From NCBI GenBank assembly GCA_025769875.1, contig JAGFNK010000148.1:1-64000 (forward strand): a DNA stretch of 64,000 bases. Reading direction: 5' to 3'. This document shows positions 21,249-34,353 of this stretch, in pieces. The stretch comes from Russula earlei (Eukaryota; Basidiomycota; Agaricomycetes; Russulales; Russulaceae). The translations under genes were made by a program, and so were the position numbers. The notes beneath the pieces are model-generated. The model saw nothing but the letters and a program-made list of their open reading frames with translations, ran no database searches and had not been told where the DNA came from. Positions within the stretch are counted from its first letter, which is position 1, and every line of letters starts with the position of its first letter.

Positions 21249-23574
21249 CTATGTAACATCTCCTCCCCGGGACTCTAAAGCGCCGAGCCCTTCAGACAGG
21301 GCAGCCCATCCCCTTCCCCTGATCGATCCGCCTTCATCCCCTTTAAGCCCCGATAGACATTCCTCTAGCCCAGCGCGTTCTTCAGGTGTTCCATCAACGG
21401 CGACACGCTCCAAGAGCGCCGCAATTACAAAGGCCCCTCCATCACGGGCCATGGCAACAATGTGCACAGGTTTGACGTAACGCAAAAATGCTGTAGCAAA
21501 AGTAGATGGTTTGTAATGTGGCCGTGTCACAACTGCGTTCGTGACTTGTGAAAAGTGACCGCCTTGAAGAAGTATTTTGTATAACCGCGAGGTGTGGGGT
21601 AAATCAATGGGATGAGGGTCACCATTGGAGGGATACGGGGCACTGAGTGGGCTTAACAGCGCTTCCATTGCAGCCTCTTTGTCTGAAACAGACTGAGTGT
21701 CTCCATTCATGGAGGTCAACTGATGAAACTTACCACCATGGGCTTCGAGCATGATCTCTGTTATCACGAGGGACCCCCCGGTCTCGCGACTGACTTCAGC
21801 TCCATCGCGCACGACCCAAGAAACAAGGTCTGAACTCGCGGCAGAGCAAATCTCTGCGATGCGGACATCACCCGACTTCTTGCTTGTGTGTACACGCAGA
21901 CTGTCGGTCTCACAGATCCTTGCAATCATTGATGGCGTGTAGTAACGGCGATCTCGAGGCAGTAGCATATAAAGAAGAGTTCGCCGCCCAGCAGCGCTCG
22001 CTTGTAACAATTTTGCATTCAGAGTGATGGACGGCAGGATAGATTTTGCAATCAACTTTGTGTCACTGGGGAAAATTAGTCACCGGGTGGTGGGGCACAA
22101 CTCGACATAACATACTCAATGACATCGAAAGCCGTGAAAAGAACATATTGAGCGTCTTCGTCCTGAGCCATTGTCGTGATGTAGGGTTTGAGAACCTTCA
22201 CAATGTGCTTACGATCCTTTGTAGAGGTATCAGCACAAACCAGGACGGAGACAATCTGACACACCTTGGCAGTACCTCGAGCCAAGAACTCGCGTACGAC
22301 CCTGCTTCCGTGTTTGGTATGCACCATCTCTGCAAGCAGATCCTTGCAGCTGCGTACCAGTAAGCCGCTGCGAGATATGAAGGGGTAAACTATACGACCT
22401 TTCGAATATCGCATAATACATCTTCTCGCGCTCTCTATCGTCAGAAATTTGTGCTATCTCGGACAAGTACTCCCAGAATGCCCTATGGACAATTACATGA
22501 CGAAGCGGACCCTTGTCGGATTTGTTGATCCTGCAACTCTGGTAAGTATACAGAAGAAACGAAACATAAAATGGACCAACATTAACTCGAGATTTTCCCT
22601 GAGCGATGTAAGGATGCGTTTCCTTTGTTCCTCGCTTGCCCCTTGCAGAAAGACTCCCTGCTCATCCTTGGTAATCTTTTGAGGCAGTGGAAGCAGAGCA
22701 GCCTCACGCCCATAGAAGTCGCGGAGTAATATTGCCCGCTCCGTTGCATTCGCATGCAGTTCATAAATATCGGCAATGACCTGTGACGCCTCTCTATGCA
22801 GAAGCAATCGGACGACGTGCGAGCGGAATTCCATGATCATCGAGAGACGATGAGAAGGACAAAAACGCGCGAGTTTCGCCACGAGAAACTATGTTTTCAT
22901 TAGCTCTCACATAAACGGACGTCATCAAAATACCGCACTTTTGAATATTTGTTCTCTACGAGTTCTTTGAAACGCCCACGAAGCTCTGCGGCAACTTCGT
23001 CCCGCTGCGCCCCTTTCCCCCACTTTACAATGGTCTGCACAATACGGCTTGCGTCGTGCTTGAAAACAATGTCTTGAATCTTCCCGCGGACAATGTCCAT
23101 CAGGGAAGCGATATGTGAGGCGCGCTCTTCCTTGGATATTGTTTTCTGCCGAGCAAGAGACCAAGCCCGTTTTGCATCTGCCAAGAGAGTGGAATGGGGT
23201 TTCGCGGCGCGGCGTTGTTGGGTAAGTACCCGCTGGGCTACATGAGCATTTTTCGTCACTGAGATGCAACAAGTTATTAAGGGATTAAAACATAAAAGAG
23301 GGGTATTATCACCAGAAAGTCCTTTATTGGGCACAATGGACTGCTCATCATCGTCATTATCTTCCTCTTCCTCTTCAACTTCCTCAGACGCAGAGTTGTC
23401 GGATGTACCAGAATCGCCTGTGTGCTCCGCAGCGATGGATTTGGATGCTTTCAAATTTGAGAGGGTTACACGTTGTCTTTTGGGGAGTCTGTTAGAGGGC
23501 CGAGCTGCAGGACGTTTTTTGGTAGAGGTCGGCATTGTGAGCGCAAATCTGTACGCCGCCATGGCCATCGCCAT
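21249..23574 (-). CDS. PUF6: Pumilio-family protein Puf6 (CPL domain)
   Basis: Nucleolar Pumilio-like protein that acts in 60S ribosome biogenesis and in translational repression of localised mRNA in yeast. Exons are 23574-23313, 23258-22939, 22888-22587, 22530-22399, 22349-22265, 22216-22116, 22065-21734 and 21682-21249 (655 aa). The N-terminus is basic, followed by an acidic Glu/Asp run. PUF-type helices follow: IVFKHDASRIVQTIVKWGKG, LVENKYSKFLVAKLARFCP, HVVRLLLHREASQVIADIYE and RDFYGREAALL. Next come DKGPLRHVIVHRAFWEYLSE, AEMVHTKHGSRVVREFLARG and DAQYVLFTAFDVIDDTKLIA. The CPL region follows. The 51-nt intron 7 keeps the frame if retained. The start could also be the ATG at 23535, giving MPTSTKK, which has a better context. 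Confidence 0.9.
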
Positions 23575-23674
23575 CGCCGACCATTGGTGGTATCACGTGC
23601 TCTGACTATCTACTTTCTTGCACTCAACTCACTCAGGGATGCACTTCATCTTTAGCCTGCCCTAGAATTGCACC
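23575..23674. promoter_or_regulatory. 100-bp divergent promoter, PUF6 / MTC5
   Basis: The start codons of PUF6 (minus, 23574 or 23535) and MTC5 (plus, 23675) are only 100-140 bp apart, so they must share upstream sequence. No specific factor site is claimed. Confidence 0.5.
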
Positions 23675-26600
23675 ATGTCCATGCAAGGGAGTCTCACAGA
23701 CCAGCTCACGGACCATACGAAGCTTCATACATCCCGCCCGTCTCTCTTCTCCCTTGGATCACACAACACTACTGTCGGCGTCGCACCTTCATATATTATA
23801 GAAGCATTGCCATCCCCTGAAGATGGCATCAACAAAAGCTTGGTCATAGATATGAAGGATATCGTGGGCGACGCCGTCGGTAACGTACGTCATATGCATT
23901 TTCCTCCTCCCTTCTCTCACTCCAAGGTAGATGAGTATCGGCCCCTCATACCGCGATTTAGTCCTTGCCGCGTGCGCTCATTTCTTGCCCAATCTCTCAT
24001 GTCCTTACTCTACACCCATGTGAAGGCGTAATGGCCTTTTCATCATAGATCTCAAGGCACCATCCGACGTTCCTCGCTTTCTTCCCCAAGGAGGGACGTG
24101 GGATGTTGCCGACGTGCAATGGAATCCACATCCCGCTCGTGCAGAATACATAGTCTCAACGTCAAGCGAGAAGCTGTGAGCGTCTCAGATTTTGCCCAAT
24201 ATTTCTAGTCAAGTGATCTTTACAAGACTCATCTGGAATCTGTGCCTCATGGGCAAGTCGGCTATACAACACGCGCTTCATTCGCACTACCGTGCAATAA
24301 CCGACATCAACTGGCATACCCAAGGACCCTGACGTCGTCGTCAGCACTGGTATCGACGGTTGGCTATGGGCTTGGGACTTACGGACGCCGAATAAACCAA
24401 TCATGGGTAGATACATCTCCTTTATTAATCCCAATGTCTATCTCATCGCATCATCTGTGAGGTCTTTGCGCTTTCAATGGTATGTGTACATACTCTTGCG
24501 CGGGTAAGAATATGTCCCTTCACATTTATGCAACTAGCTGGCGGTACACAAGTAAAGTGGAATCGTCAGGACGGCAATGTCCTAGCTTCATCCCACTTGA
24601 ATGAAGTGCTGATTTGGGATAGACGGGTAAGCAGATCGCATTTTTGTGTGTGTACGATGTTCTATGTGCTGTAGAAAGGGTCTATTCCATTGAAGAGTAT
24701 CAAAGCACACGCAGCGAAAATCTATGGCATTGATTGGGCCCACAATAGCTTCTCGGGAGCTAGTAACATGTTCCTTAGATAAGACTATCAAACTTTGGGA
24801 TGTCGATTTGTCCCCTACGGAAATGGGAGGTTTTCGTCACTCGGAAGGCAACGCTATCATACCCTCCCAAGGCTCAATCTATGAACCATATTGTACTATT
24901 CACACCTCGTACCCAGTCTGGCGGGCACGCGATCTACCTTTTGGCAAGGGTTTACTCAGTCTACCCCAGCGTGGCGGTGATGCTCTAGAGATGTGGGCGC
25001 ATAGCACGGAAGCGCCTCATGCCTCCGTCCAAGTCGAGGCATTTGAAGGGCATGCCGATGTTGTGAAAGAGTTTGTGTGGAGAAGAGGTGGTCGTGGTTC
25101 GTACAATGTTCGTTCGTCATCCAGTCCGCTAACGTCTTGTAGATTGGGGTGACTTCCAGCTCATCACTTGGTCAAAAGACAAAACGCTACGGTTTTGGCC
25201 AATTGATCAAGATATTTTGCAGGTCCGCTTATCCTCACTTCAAGGAGAGGCGGTCATATAATTCATGTTCTCCTTTAAGAATGCGGGTCAGCCAGCCGGA
25301 TCGAGATCCCCCACCTCGAGCACATGGTTATGGAGACAACTCATTCTCATTCCGCACACCGTCTGAAGCAAGTTATGCCAGACCTGCTCTTTCGGCCCCT
25401 ATTGGGCAGCGTGGAATCCTCGCTGAGGTCCGTGCTACGCATTTCGGTGGGCGTCTCCCGAATCCTGTCCTTGTTCCTTTGCGTTGTGCACGAGATACTC
25501 CCCACGCCCAACAATGTTTGGAATCAGAGCCGGAGCAGACGCCCACGGTGACCGCAATCTCAGTTCCACCACGATACGGAGGGACGATGTCACTTAGGAA
25601 TCGCTCTGCACGCATTGATTCCCTTGCCTGGCTTTCCAGCTTCAGGGTTGGTGAGCGATTTCGTGAAGGATCCCCGGGAGGGGGTAGCGGGGTCGAGAGT
25701 GGAGACGCCAGCCGTATAGGCAGTCGTAGCAGGCCACGATCTCGAGAGGCAAACACCACTAATATGTCTGCGGTATTACGGAGGCGAAGCGATAGTCGGG
25801 GTCATTGGGACGATGAAAGTGAGAAACAGAGTTTGCAAGACGAGTAAGTCGCCAGAACAGTTAATGGCAGCCGCATTTACTCGTGAGAAGAATCACGTCC
25901 GTTGTGACCAGATTACAGCAAGAGTCTTCTAGGATCAAGCTAGAAAAGGTAGCTCCCACGATCTCTGGCGATCCCATGACTGAGGGAATTGTAGCATGAC
26001 CTGGTGAAGAGGCGCACCTGCACCCTCGGACTCAACGGACCATGGGGAGAATCATCCTCGGTATTTGTTCGGGTTTCATTCACATTCCCCAAGAGTTATC
26101 CGCACGAATTGCACCCTGGAGGGACGCCCATGGTGGACTTGGAACGATCTCCGCTCATATCGATTCGCAACCGCGCGTTTATGCTTAGGCGCCTACGTAT
26201 GTTAAGAGAAACTCGCCGTCCCTGTTTAGAGGCATGCCTCCGTTTTCTTCTCTATGGCAACGAGGATGAGAAACAACGTCGGACTGCCAATATTGTTTAC
26301 GACAGCTCCTCAGACGAAGAGTCGAAACACGAAACCTATCGTTAAGCCTTTGCACCGAGACAAGAACATAGCCGAACCGGTGACTTCCCAAGGCGTCTTC
26401 GGACCCAACGGTATGTCACTTCAGACTACAAGAGAGGATTGGTTAATAGGTCGGTAACAGGCCAGCTTGTTTGCTTCAGCCGTGCTCCGCCACGCATAGT
26501 GCGCAATCCTCTTCATGAACTGACCTCCTCGGCACCTTGTCCTGCGGATTCTATCCCGAGGCTGTTTCAATCCCCTGCTCTCATCTCTGACGCAGTGCGG

Positions 26601-28454
26601 CGGCTCGCCCTCGCTTCAAGTGACTCTCGCGTATCCAGTGGAGACACTCAGCACGGGCGAGATGGTGACAATATTTTGCATGTCATAACGAACCTGTTGT
26701 TATCTTCACGCCTCAAGCAAAAGCGCCCATCGGAGCAGTCGCGACCACTTGACGACATTCCTGCCAACTATTCACTCCTTCCCACACATGCGATGACAGT
26801 CTTTGTGCGAGACGCGGCCTCTATCACCGATCTAGGGCAGGAATTGGCAGGGGAATACGTTCTTGACGCCCCCACACCATCAGAGGCATGCAACAAAAAT
26901 GCTGAGGTAGCACGTCGCCACGGACGTCGAGATCACGAGGACTTCTTCGTGAGTCTTGGGTTGCTTCTTTCGTCGTACAGCGAATGTTCTGCGAGAACAT
27001 GGGGGGCGAACCCTCTTGCATGCAGTTTCATCAAGCAAATGTAAGTGGAGAAATGAGGACCTCAAAGCATCCAGATCCTGACTTCTTATGATAAGGTACG
27101 AGAAATTCGCACAAGAGAAGAACATACAAATGTTAGCTATGGTGGCCGTTCTACTTTTGAAAATAAGTCGGCCCGTTGCGCCATCCCGTACGTTCTCTGG
27201 GTCTTGCGCGCCACTCACGGTTGATTTCTCGAAAGGCGGGAGTTTTCGAGCACATGCTGTGATCCATCGCACTCCGCCTGCCCGACAACCACAGAATGAT
27301 GGCTATGTCGCGTTTCGTCCGTGCAAAGATGGTCGTCGTCAATCATCACCCCCCTGGATGAATACGACGTCTTCTCCACCCGGCAATATCGCGTCCACAT
27401 CTTTCACGTCCATCTCTTCCCGCGGATCGTGGTCCAGTCTTTTCAACACGGGCAACGTTCGCCAGCTCATCGGAAGCAGTCCGGATGCGGCAAGAGAAGG
27501 TGGGCAGCAACAAACAGAACCCACGCCTGATGGTGACCTCGCGGGCATCCCGGTGCCCAAGAACTACAGCCGGAAATTCGGCGACGTCGACTCACCCCAA
27601 TTACGACCTACGAAATCCGACTCGCCACAACGTCTCTCACCCTCGGCACGATTTGACGTCGGCAGTGCTCGCAGTCTTGGATCGACCACTCCGACAGCCG
27701 GACGAGGGCGCCGCCCTACATTTTCCCAGGTGGCAAAGGCAAGACATACCACCGTACACAAGTCGGTCGTATTTGTCGACCCACAGCCCGAGTTGCAGCA
27801 GGAGCTGTAAGCGTCGTTTGTCTTCGCGCTCAACCCCCTCCCCCCCTCCAATGTTGATCTTTCTTCTCGCTTTTGTTTTTCAGCGGGGACCAAGCAGAGC
27901 CCTATTCGTTCGCGTCAGCGGAGCAGTTGGTGCTGCATGTCCTCGCATATGCCGAGGTCCTCTTTCGCTGGAGGTTGCTGCACAAGCGAATCGAGCTGCT
28001 CAAAGCGGTAGACCAGTTCTTGAGACTGTCGGCCGATTCACCTTTCACCTTCGGCCACAGCGAACTTGGTACGTACGCCCTTCGCGTTTGTCTGTCTGCT
28101 TGTTCACCCGCTAATTTTACTTTTACCGTGTCGCTTGATCGTCGTCGGGATCAGGTATCTCCATCCTGTGCATTCGGTGCGGTCAACCGACGGCTTCATG
28201 TATTCAATCGGCTTGCACTGCCTGTGGTACCCGCCTCGAAATGCCTCAATGCTCTATATGCCGCCTTCCTGTCAAAGGTATTCCTGTGCTCACTTCCGCC
28301 CTCCGTCGTTCTCTTACGCAAACTTCTCCTAGGCCTCTCCTTCCATTGTTTGAGCTGTCATCACGTTAGCCATCTATCTTGTTGGAGGTCGCGTCAGAGT
28401 GCCGCTTGCACAACTGGTTGTTCATGCCATTGCGGTGCTACATTACAAGTCTAG
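23675..28454 (+). CDS. MTC5: WDR59/Mtc5 homologue (GATOR2/SEACAT), four apparent frameshifts
   Basis: Component of the vacuolar SEA/GATOR complex that relays amino-acid signals to TORC1. Sixteen exons: 23675-23884, 23931-23971, 24026-24175, 24227-24407, 24462-24479, 24538-24626, 24675-25096, 25143-25222, 25296-25843, 25912-25948, 25995-26410, 26461-27040, 27096-27806, 27884-28068, 28155-28277 and 28333-28454 (1302 aa after correction). Order: WD repeats (FLPQGGTWDVADVQWNPHPA, DGWLWAWDLR, CSLDKTIKLWDV, GHADVVKEFVW), an RWD domain (LVKRRTCTLGLNGPWGESSS), TSQGVFGPNGQLVCFSRAPP, a low-complexity stretch, and a C-terminal RING-like zinc cluster (CIRCGQ, CTACG, CSICRLPV, CLSCHHVSH). The frame breaks at 24327-24329, 24360-24362, 24750-24751 and 26342-26343, each explained by one extra base in a run. 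Exon 5 is 18 nt. Confidence 0.88.
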
Positions 28455-28996
28455 CTGAGCGGCATGTGCTGTCTAGTCGGCGAGAGCCGGAACTATTGAG
28501 CGGAATACAAGGTCCAACATCACTCACCGTATGATCCATACCACTTGTTTATAATACTTATAGTAGGCATGAGAAGCAGCATTCTGAACAGATGCGAAGG
28601 GTATGGCAGACGGCAGGGGTAACTGCAGTCTATCAAATCACGAGACTGAGGGGATTAACGGGACATCGGAAATTGCATCATGACTTGATCATGGTACAAT
28701 TTACCTAGATTATCTAAACCCGACAGAGGAGGCTGCTGTTGGGTGCTCCAAGCCGTGGAATGGAAGGTATGGGCGTAGGTTCCCAAGAGGATGCACTTGC
28801 TCGTCATGAAGGAGGTGAACGGTTCGAAACCAATAAAATATAAGGTCCGGAAGGGTACAAGATTGTAAGATGGATGTGAACACCAGAGATTTGATTTACT
28901 GGTTTGAATGAAGCAAAGCAAGCACGGTAGTCCACAGCAGATTTGATTGCTAACCCTTCCATCCCCGGTCGCTAAAGGACAGGCCTGGAAAAGAGG
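28455..28996. other. Convergent 3' spacer, no gene seen
   Basis: About 540 bp between the MTC5 stop (plus) and the methyltransferase stop (minus). A minus frame at 28655-28921 has no recognised content. It could be reached by splicing from the methyltransferase last exon (GT at about 29026), but the family does not need such a tail. Confidence 0.4.
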
Positions 28997-30726
28997 TCAT
29001 GATAAAGCGGAATGTCGAGACAACAGTACCCACTCAAGTTTCTTCCTAGGCGTGACGTGGATGGACGCGTGGTTCGGTACGCCGAGGATGCGATGATAAG
29101 CATTAAGGTTTTTATGTAGCGTAAATTGGAAGACGGACGAGCCGCCATGGCGGGCGATGATGACAGACCAAGCTAGGAAGAAAGCCCAGATACGGAACCA
29201 ACGCTCGCCGTACTTGGCAACCACCTTTTCGCGGTTAGAGAGCCAGTTGTTATACCAGTGGAAAATCGTGGCCGAATAATGGACGCCAAGGACATCCACG
29301 TTCTTCACTTCAAAGCCAGCTGCCTCTAGGTGCTTCACTACCCAGCCCAGTGAAGCACTAGCGTCTGCACCAGGGAAGACATATTTGTTCATGAAGAGAC
29401 CCCTACAGGAATGAAGGAGACTTTCAACGGAAATCGGTAGTGAGACTTACCAGATCAAGTCCTCGTATTGCCATGCGGGCCGTAAACCGGCTACCTGGAA
29501 GACGAAGACACCGTCGTCGTCCAGGAGATCGTAAACCTGACGGAGGAAGGCAGCGTAGCGGCGAATACCAACGTGCTACATCAAAATGTAAAATATAAAG
29601 TAAAAAAGTCTAACGCGAAGAGCTAACCTCAGCCATCTCAAGACTGACAATCTTGGTATAGGTGCCGGGACCACCTGGAATGGCGCGATAGTCTAGACAG
29701 AGGATGCGTGCCCGATCAGGGTCACCGCCGTTGGATCGTATGCGTTTATTTCCGAACTCGGTCTGGTTTTTACCGAGGGTGATACCAGTGACTTCGCAGC
29801 CGTAGTTCTTGTGCGCAAATGCGGCAAGGGTACCCCAGCCACACCCAATATCGAGAAGATGATCGGTAGGTTTTAGGTCGAGCTTCTCGCAAACGACAGT
29901 GAGCTTGTTGTCTTGAAGCTGCTCGAGAGTCTGAGGTTCCGTAAGCGAGGTCACGATGCCCGACGTGTAAATCATGCGAGGGCCTAAGAACCTGAACAAC
30001 ATAACATGTTCATTGTGGGATCATACTCCAAGGACGGCACGGACCATTCATAAAAATCATCCCCACCTGAGGATACACGAATGAGCAAAAGTGATGTTAA
30101 AATTAGACGGTGCTAAGCGTACGGTCGTAGTGGCCGCGGACCTGTTCCTCGTCCTGACTCTCAGAGTGAACAATGACCTCCGGAAGCATCTGAGTGAAAA
30201 CGTATTTGAACAATTCTGGGGTGAAAACCATTTTTGCCCAATCATGGCGAGCCTCCAAGATGTCGAGAACGTCTCCTACGGAGGACGGTCAACGAGGGAC
30301 CGGGAAGATGAAGAAAGAGGTACCATTAAAATCAATCTTGCCGTCAAAATAAGCATCGTGGAAGGTTTGCATGGGTATTTTCTCCTTTCCATGATATCGA
30401 ATCTTGAGTTCGGGATCCTTTATGGTGATGTACTCTTCAATGTCCTTGCCAGGGAGAACGACCTTTTCATTCTTGCGTGAACCAAACATGCTCATGAGAG
30501 TCCAGTAAGCAACTGTGACAGGAACGCCGAGTAGAGCTGTAAGAAAGAGATAGGTCTTGAAACCACCGTGATTGACCAAAGGGAGGACGCGTTTGAGTAG
30601 CCACGGGACGCCAAGGACAAGAGAGGCGAGGACATAATTTGAAAACGAGCCGTTTCCCTCTGCGAGGCCGATGAGAGGGGCATTTTTAAAATTTGGTACG
30701 TTGGTCAGACGTGGGGAGCCCGACAT
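28997..30726 (-). CDS. MTS1: Sphingolipid C9-methyltransferase
   Basis: SAM-dependent enzyme that methylates C9 of the sphingoid base of fungal glucosylceramides, at the ER membrane. Exons are 30726-30324, 30275-30123, 30066-30045, 29991-29628, 29575-29451 and 29402-28997 (490 aa, fully in phase). The N-terminus has two membrane helices (about residues 31-78). Then come DVLDILEARHDWAKMVFTPE, VRGHYDRGDDFYEWFLGPRM, YTSGIVTSL, the SAM motif HLLDIGCGWGTLAAFAHKNY (about 238-246), VTGITLGKNQTEFG, EMAEHVGIRRYAAFLRQVYD and YNNWLSNREKVVAKYGERWF. These belong to the cyclopropane-synthase-like family, sphingolipid branch. Exon 3 is only 22 nt and spans the DRGDDFYEW motif. The exact C-terminus after HVTPRKKLEW is uncertain. 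Confidence 0.9.
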
Positions 30727-30918
30727 GATTGTCGAACGTCGAGCCTTTCGCGTATGTTTCCATCAATTTTTTTTGGTTCCCGTTTAAATAGAGAAACAGG
30801 CGAGTGGCCATAATTTGTCAATGTTTGTCCCGTCTCGGGTTCGGTCCCGCTCACACGTGGCCTGGCTGGCCCGTCGCGTCGTCACCGTCGTGGCACAACA
30901 CGCACACTCATTACTCTC
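30727..30918. promoter_or_regulatory. 192-bp divergent promoter, C9-methyltransferase / YIF1
   Basis: The start codons at 30726 (minus) and 30919 (plus) leave 192 bp for both promoters. No specific motif is assigned. Confidence 0.5.
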
Positions 30919-32138
30919 ATGACCAACTATTACAGCTCCCGTTCCCCGCCCCCATTGCAGCACCCCGTCCCAACCCATCCTGCATACATCCCAGAACCTC
31001 CATCAACTCCCGCCTCTCCTCAAGGTTACCAGAGATATGCTTCTTCTCCCCAAGCACCCCAGTCATCACAGCATTTTCCCCATGGCACGGTCTACCCGCA
31101 GTATCCTCATCAACCCTCACATCTTGCCCCCGTACAAAATCCATTAGTTCCTGCTCAAGCTATACCCGACTTTTCTGCATGGGGAATAGATGGCGCAACG
31201 GCCCAATTCGGCATGCAACTTGGCCAAAATGCCGTCGCTGCCGGTCAGAGTTACGTTCAACGAAACGTGCCGCGTTTTTTCTTATTTTCTCAATCTCAAT
31301 CTCATATTTTTCATCGCAGCTTGGTGGACTCATACCAATCACTCATCTCAAGCACCACTTTAATGTTTCAAATTCATATGTTATCCGAAAACTGCGTCTC
31401 GTTGTGTTCCCTTGGCGGCATAGACCATGGACCCGTAAGATGCGTCGTTCAGAGACCGGCATTGGTGAATTTCAACCACCGAGGGACGACCTCAACGCGC
31501 CAGACCTTTACATCCCTCGTGCGCTATCGCCCTTGCGTCGTATATCTTCTGACTCGCTCACATGTCTCTTTAGTTATGGCTTTTGTAACTTATATACTCC
31601 TGGCTGCCCTACAGTCGGGTCTGCAATCTCGTTTTCACCCGGAAATATTCGGCGTTGTTGCGACAAAGGCAATCGTTGTCCTCATACTTGATTTTCTTTT
31701 CGTCAAAGGGGGTTGCTATCTTCTCGGCATACAAGGCACTAATCCCATCGTCGATCTTCTCGCATATGGAGGCTACAAGTTTGTTGGGTACGTTGTTCTC
31801 ATCACTATCTTGTCAACTGACCTCATGACAATGCAGAGTGATTCTGACGCTTTTGGTTGGACTGGTTGGACTTTCGCGTACGCTATATACAATTGCGTTC
31901 ATCTACACGTTCTTAGCGAACGCCTTTTTCCTTGTGCGTATCCAGTGTACTTTCCATCTGTGCTCTCATATATGTGTCTTAGCTCCGCTCACTGCGTTCT
32001 GTCGTCCTTCCTGATGTCGGTGCAACACCGGGGACTGTTGGCACCGTCTCCCACGCACAACGTTCGCGACGTATCACCTTTCTCTTTCTTGTCGCTGTCG
32101 TGCAGATCTTATTCATGGGTGTTTTGGTCCGCGTCTAA
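30919..32138 (+). CDS. YIF1: Yif1/Hrf1 family, ER-Golgi transport protein
   Basis: Golgi membrane protein that partners Yip1 and Rab GTPases in COPII vesicle traffic. Exons are 30919-31266, 31320-31518, 31574-31787, 31837-31933 and 31983-32138, all joins in phase (337 aa). The N-terminal 95 residues are Pro/Gln/Tyr-rich, as in the family. Core blocks are AQFGMQLGQNAVAAGQSYVQ, LKHHFNVSNSYVIRKLRLVV, FPWRHRPWTRK and LNAPDLYIPLMAFVTYILLA, followed by several membrane helices (AIVVLILDFLFVKGGCYLL, a VILTLLVGLVGL segment and a C-terminal FLFLVAVVQILFMGVLV). No frameshift is needed. Confidence 0.92.
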
Positions 32139-32999
32139 CCCACGGATGTCATACATTGATGTACTCTCCTTAACTGGGACAACCGTCAAGCAATCTATCG
32201 TCACCAACTGTCATTCTGAGTCAGGCATTGTTGAGCGTGTCTTGTGAGCTTGCGATGTGTAGCGGAAACTCTTATCTCGCGTCGCCCTGCTGGCATTCAC
32301 CGCTCTACTTGGCCATCTGGGTGTGGGGGGTGATTTGTATGCGTCGTGAATCGCTCAGACGGAGGACTATCTTCATGTACTAGGAATACTGCGATACCGT
32401 CTGACCACTGGTTTTCTCATCTCATGAACTGCAGGGGATCTTTTCAGCGGTATCCTCCGGAATGCTCGCTACCGTGCAGACTACCGTCTGTTACGGCTCC
32501 TCGGCACCGTGTCATAGCTGATGAAGCCATGAGCGGTCTGCCGTTGTGCTGTCGTAACATCCTCATGGATTATCGGAGTGGAAACTTATGTGTCTGTCGA
32601 TACAACCTTTCATGACTGCGCCGCTCATCTTCGTCACGTCAGGTAATCAGATGGCGTCTGACCCGATAGATCCATGCTGTAGACTTGGCCCGGAAACATT
32701 TACACGACTTGATCAAGTGTTGATGTTTTCCCATCAGTATGCTGCGCTAAAGTCTTATGGGTGGCTACCTTAAGGACACTCTCTTGCTTCGCAGGAGTTG
32801 GCGCATAGCGTGACATCGTGAAATGGATCGCGACGCAGTATACGATGACGCCATCCGACCAATGGTCCAGCATCAAACCAGTTGAAAAAAAAATTCACAG
32901 CAAGAGCAATGGGCCATATTCGGCTCATCTTCGTCCCAACAATATCGTTCTGCATCGTTCATCCCACATGTGACTCGCAAACGCCGCACTCCCTAGCCA
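32139..32999. other. Spacer between YIF1 and the repeat array
   Basis: No supported gene. The first 200 bp is likely the YIF1 3' UTR. Short frames at 32346-32773 on the plus strand have no recognised content. Confidence 0.4.
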
Positions 33000-34353
33000 G
33001 CCAGCCAACCAGCAGCCCCAGCAGCAGGTCGGGACTTGCAACCGCATCGCAGAGGTTCGCTGTCGCCGCTTTGCGGAGCGCTGGTACCTGTACTTTCTCG
33101 GGCGATCGTCACTCGACAAACTGGCCATGATGCACCAGATCTGTATCCCTTTTTTTATGGCACGGCAGAGCACTCGATCTTGCCCATGCGCTGCGATGCC
33201 GGGCCGTCATTGACGACAAGGAAACGCCGTCGGAGGCGCTACAGTATGGGACGACGAGAATTGTCAATCTGTCGCTTCCCCGATCTAAACGCTCTATGGT
33301 ATGTTCGGGCCAGCCAGACGAGACGGCTAATCAGCGCCCGGCGGTCCAAGAAACCGCCCGCGCCACCAGAGACCCCCGGTCACTGATATCGGCTACCACA
33401 TCACATTGCGGTCATTCGTGCGCACGAGGCCCCTCCCCTGTCAGTTCCAGGGCCACGATGAAAGGAGGTGGGGGGATAATCCTCAAGGAAAGTGTTTAGG
33501 CGCGCAAAAACAGAGAGTTCTATACCTTCTTATGAATGGACGTGGCGTGAGCTTTCTTTTGGTGGCGCTTTGGATGGCAACAGCGTCCTCGCAGAGTCAC
33601 GGTGACATAGGTAGACCGGGGAAAGTACGCATGGGACAGACGAAAACGGCAGTCCAAAGGCGATGAACCGGCAGCAGGGGCTTATTTGGGCCTTCCAGAA
33701 GCTCGGAAGTGGCGTGGAAGTGGCGTGGCAAGAATGCATATGAGAAGCTCGGAAGTGGCGTGGCAAAATAATGCATATGAAGCGATCGTTAGATAAGTGC
33801 ACGTGCCTCATTCCGTCGCTGCTTGCCTAATGAGTAAGCGGCTCATGCAGACCAAACCGCTCCCTCTAGATATGTTCTCCATGGGACTCGAGGGCACCGA
33901 TTAGAGTTGGTAGTGTCCTCCCAGTCTATTCCGACCAACGCTTGCGCGCTACCGGTTTGTCTCCTCTCCTCGCCCAGAATTGACATTCTACTTCTACTCA
34001 CTCTGTTCGCTTCCATGGAGATCAGACTCGGATTGCATTCTGCAGCTTATGTCGGAATTCATCACTGCAGGCGAAACTGGAGAACAGCAAAAACAGGCAT
34101 GTACGTAGAGCAAGGGATCAGACCAAAACATCAAAAGGACGTACAGCGTGGACGACACAGTGGACATGGACATAGGCGAGGCATGGGAACCAAGGGCATT
34201 TACAAATTAAGGAACAAGTCGAGCGCTCCGAAAGACCGTGATGAGTTCGTACACATTGATCGTACATACACCCACCGAGCAGTACGATCAGAATCGATGT
34301 TCCGGATACTGATTCGTTGACGATAAAAGGGACATCCGGGTAACGGACCAATC

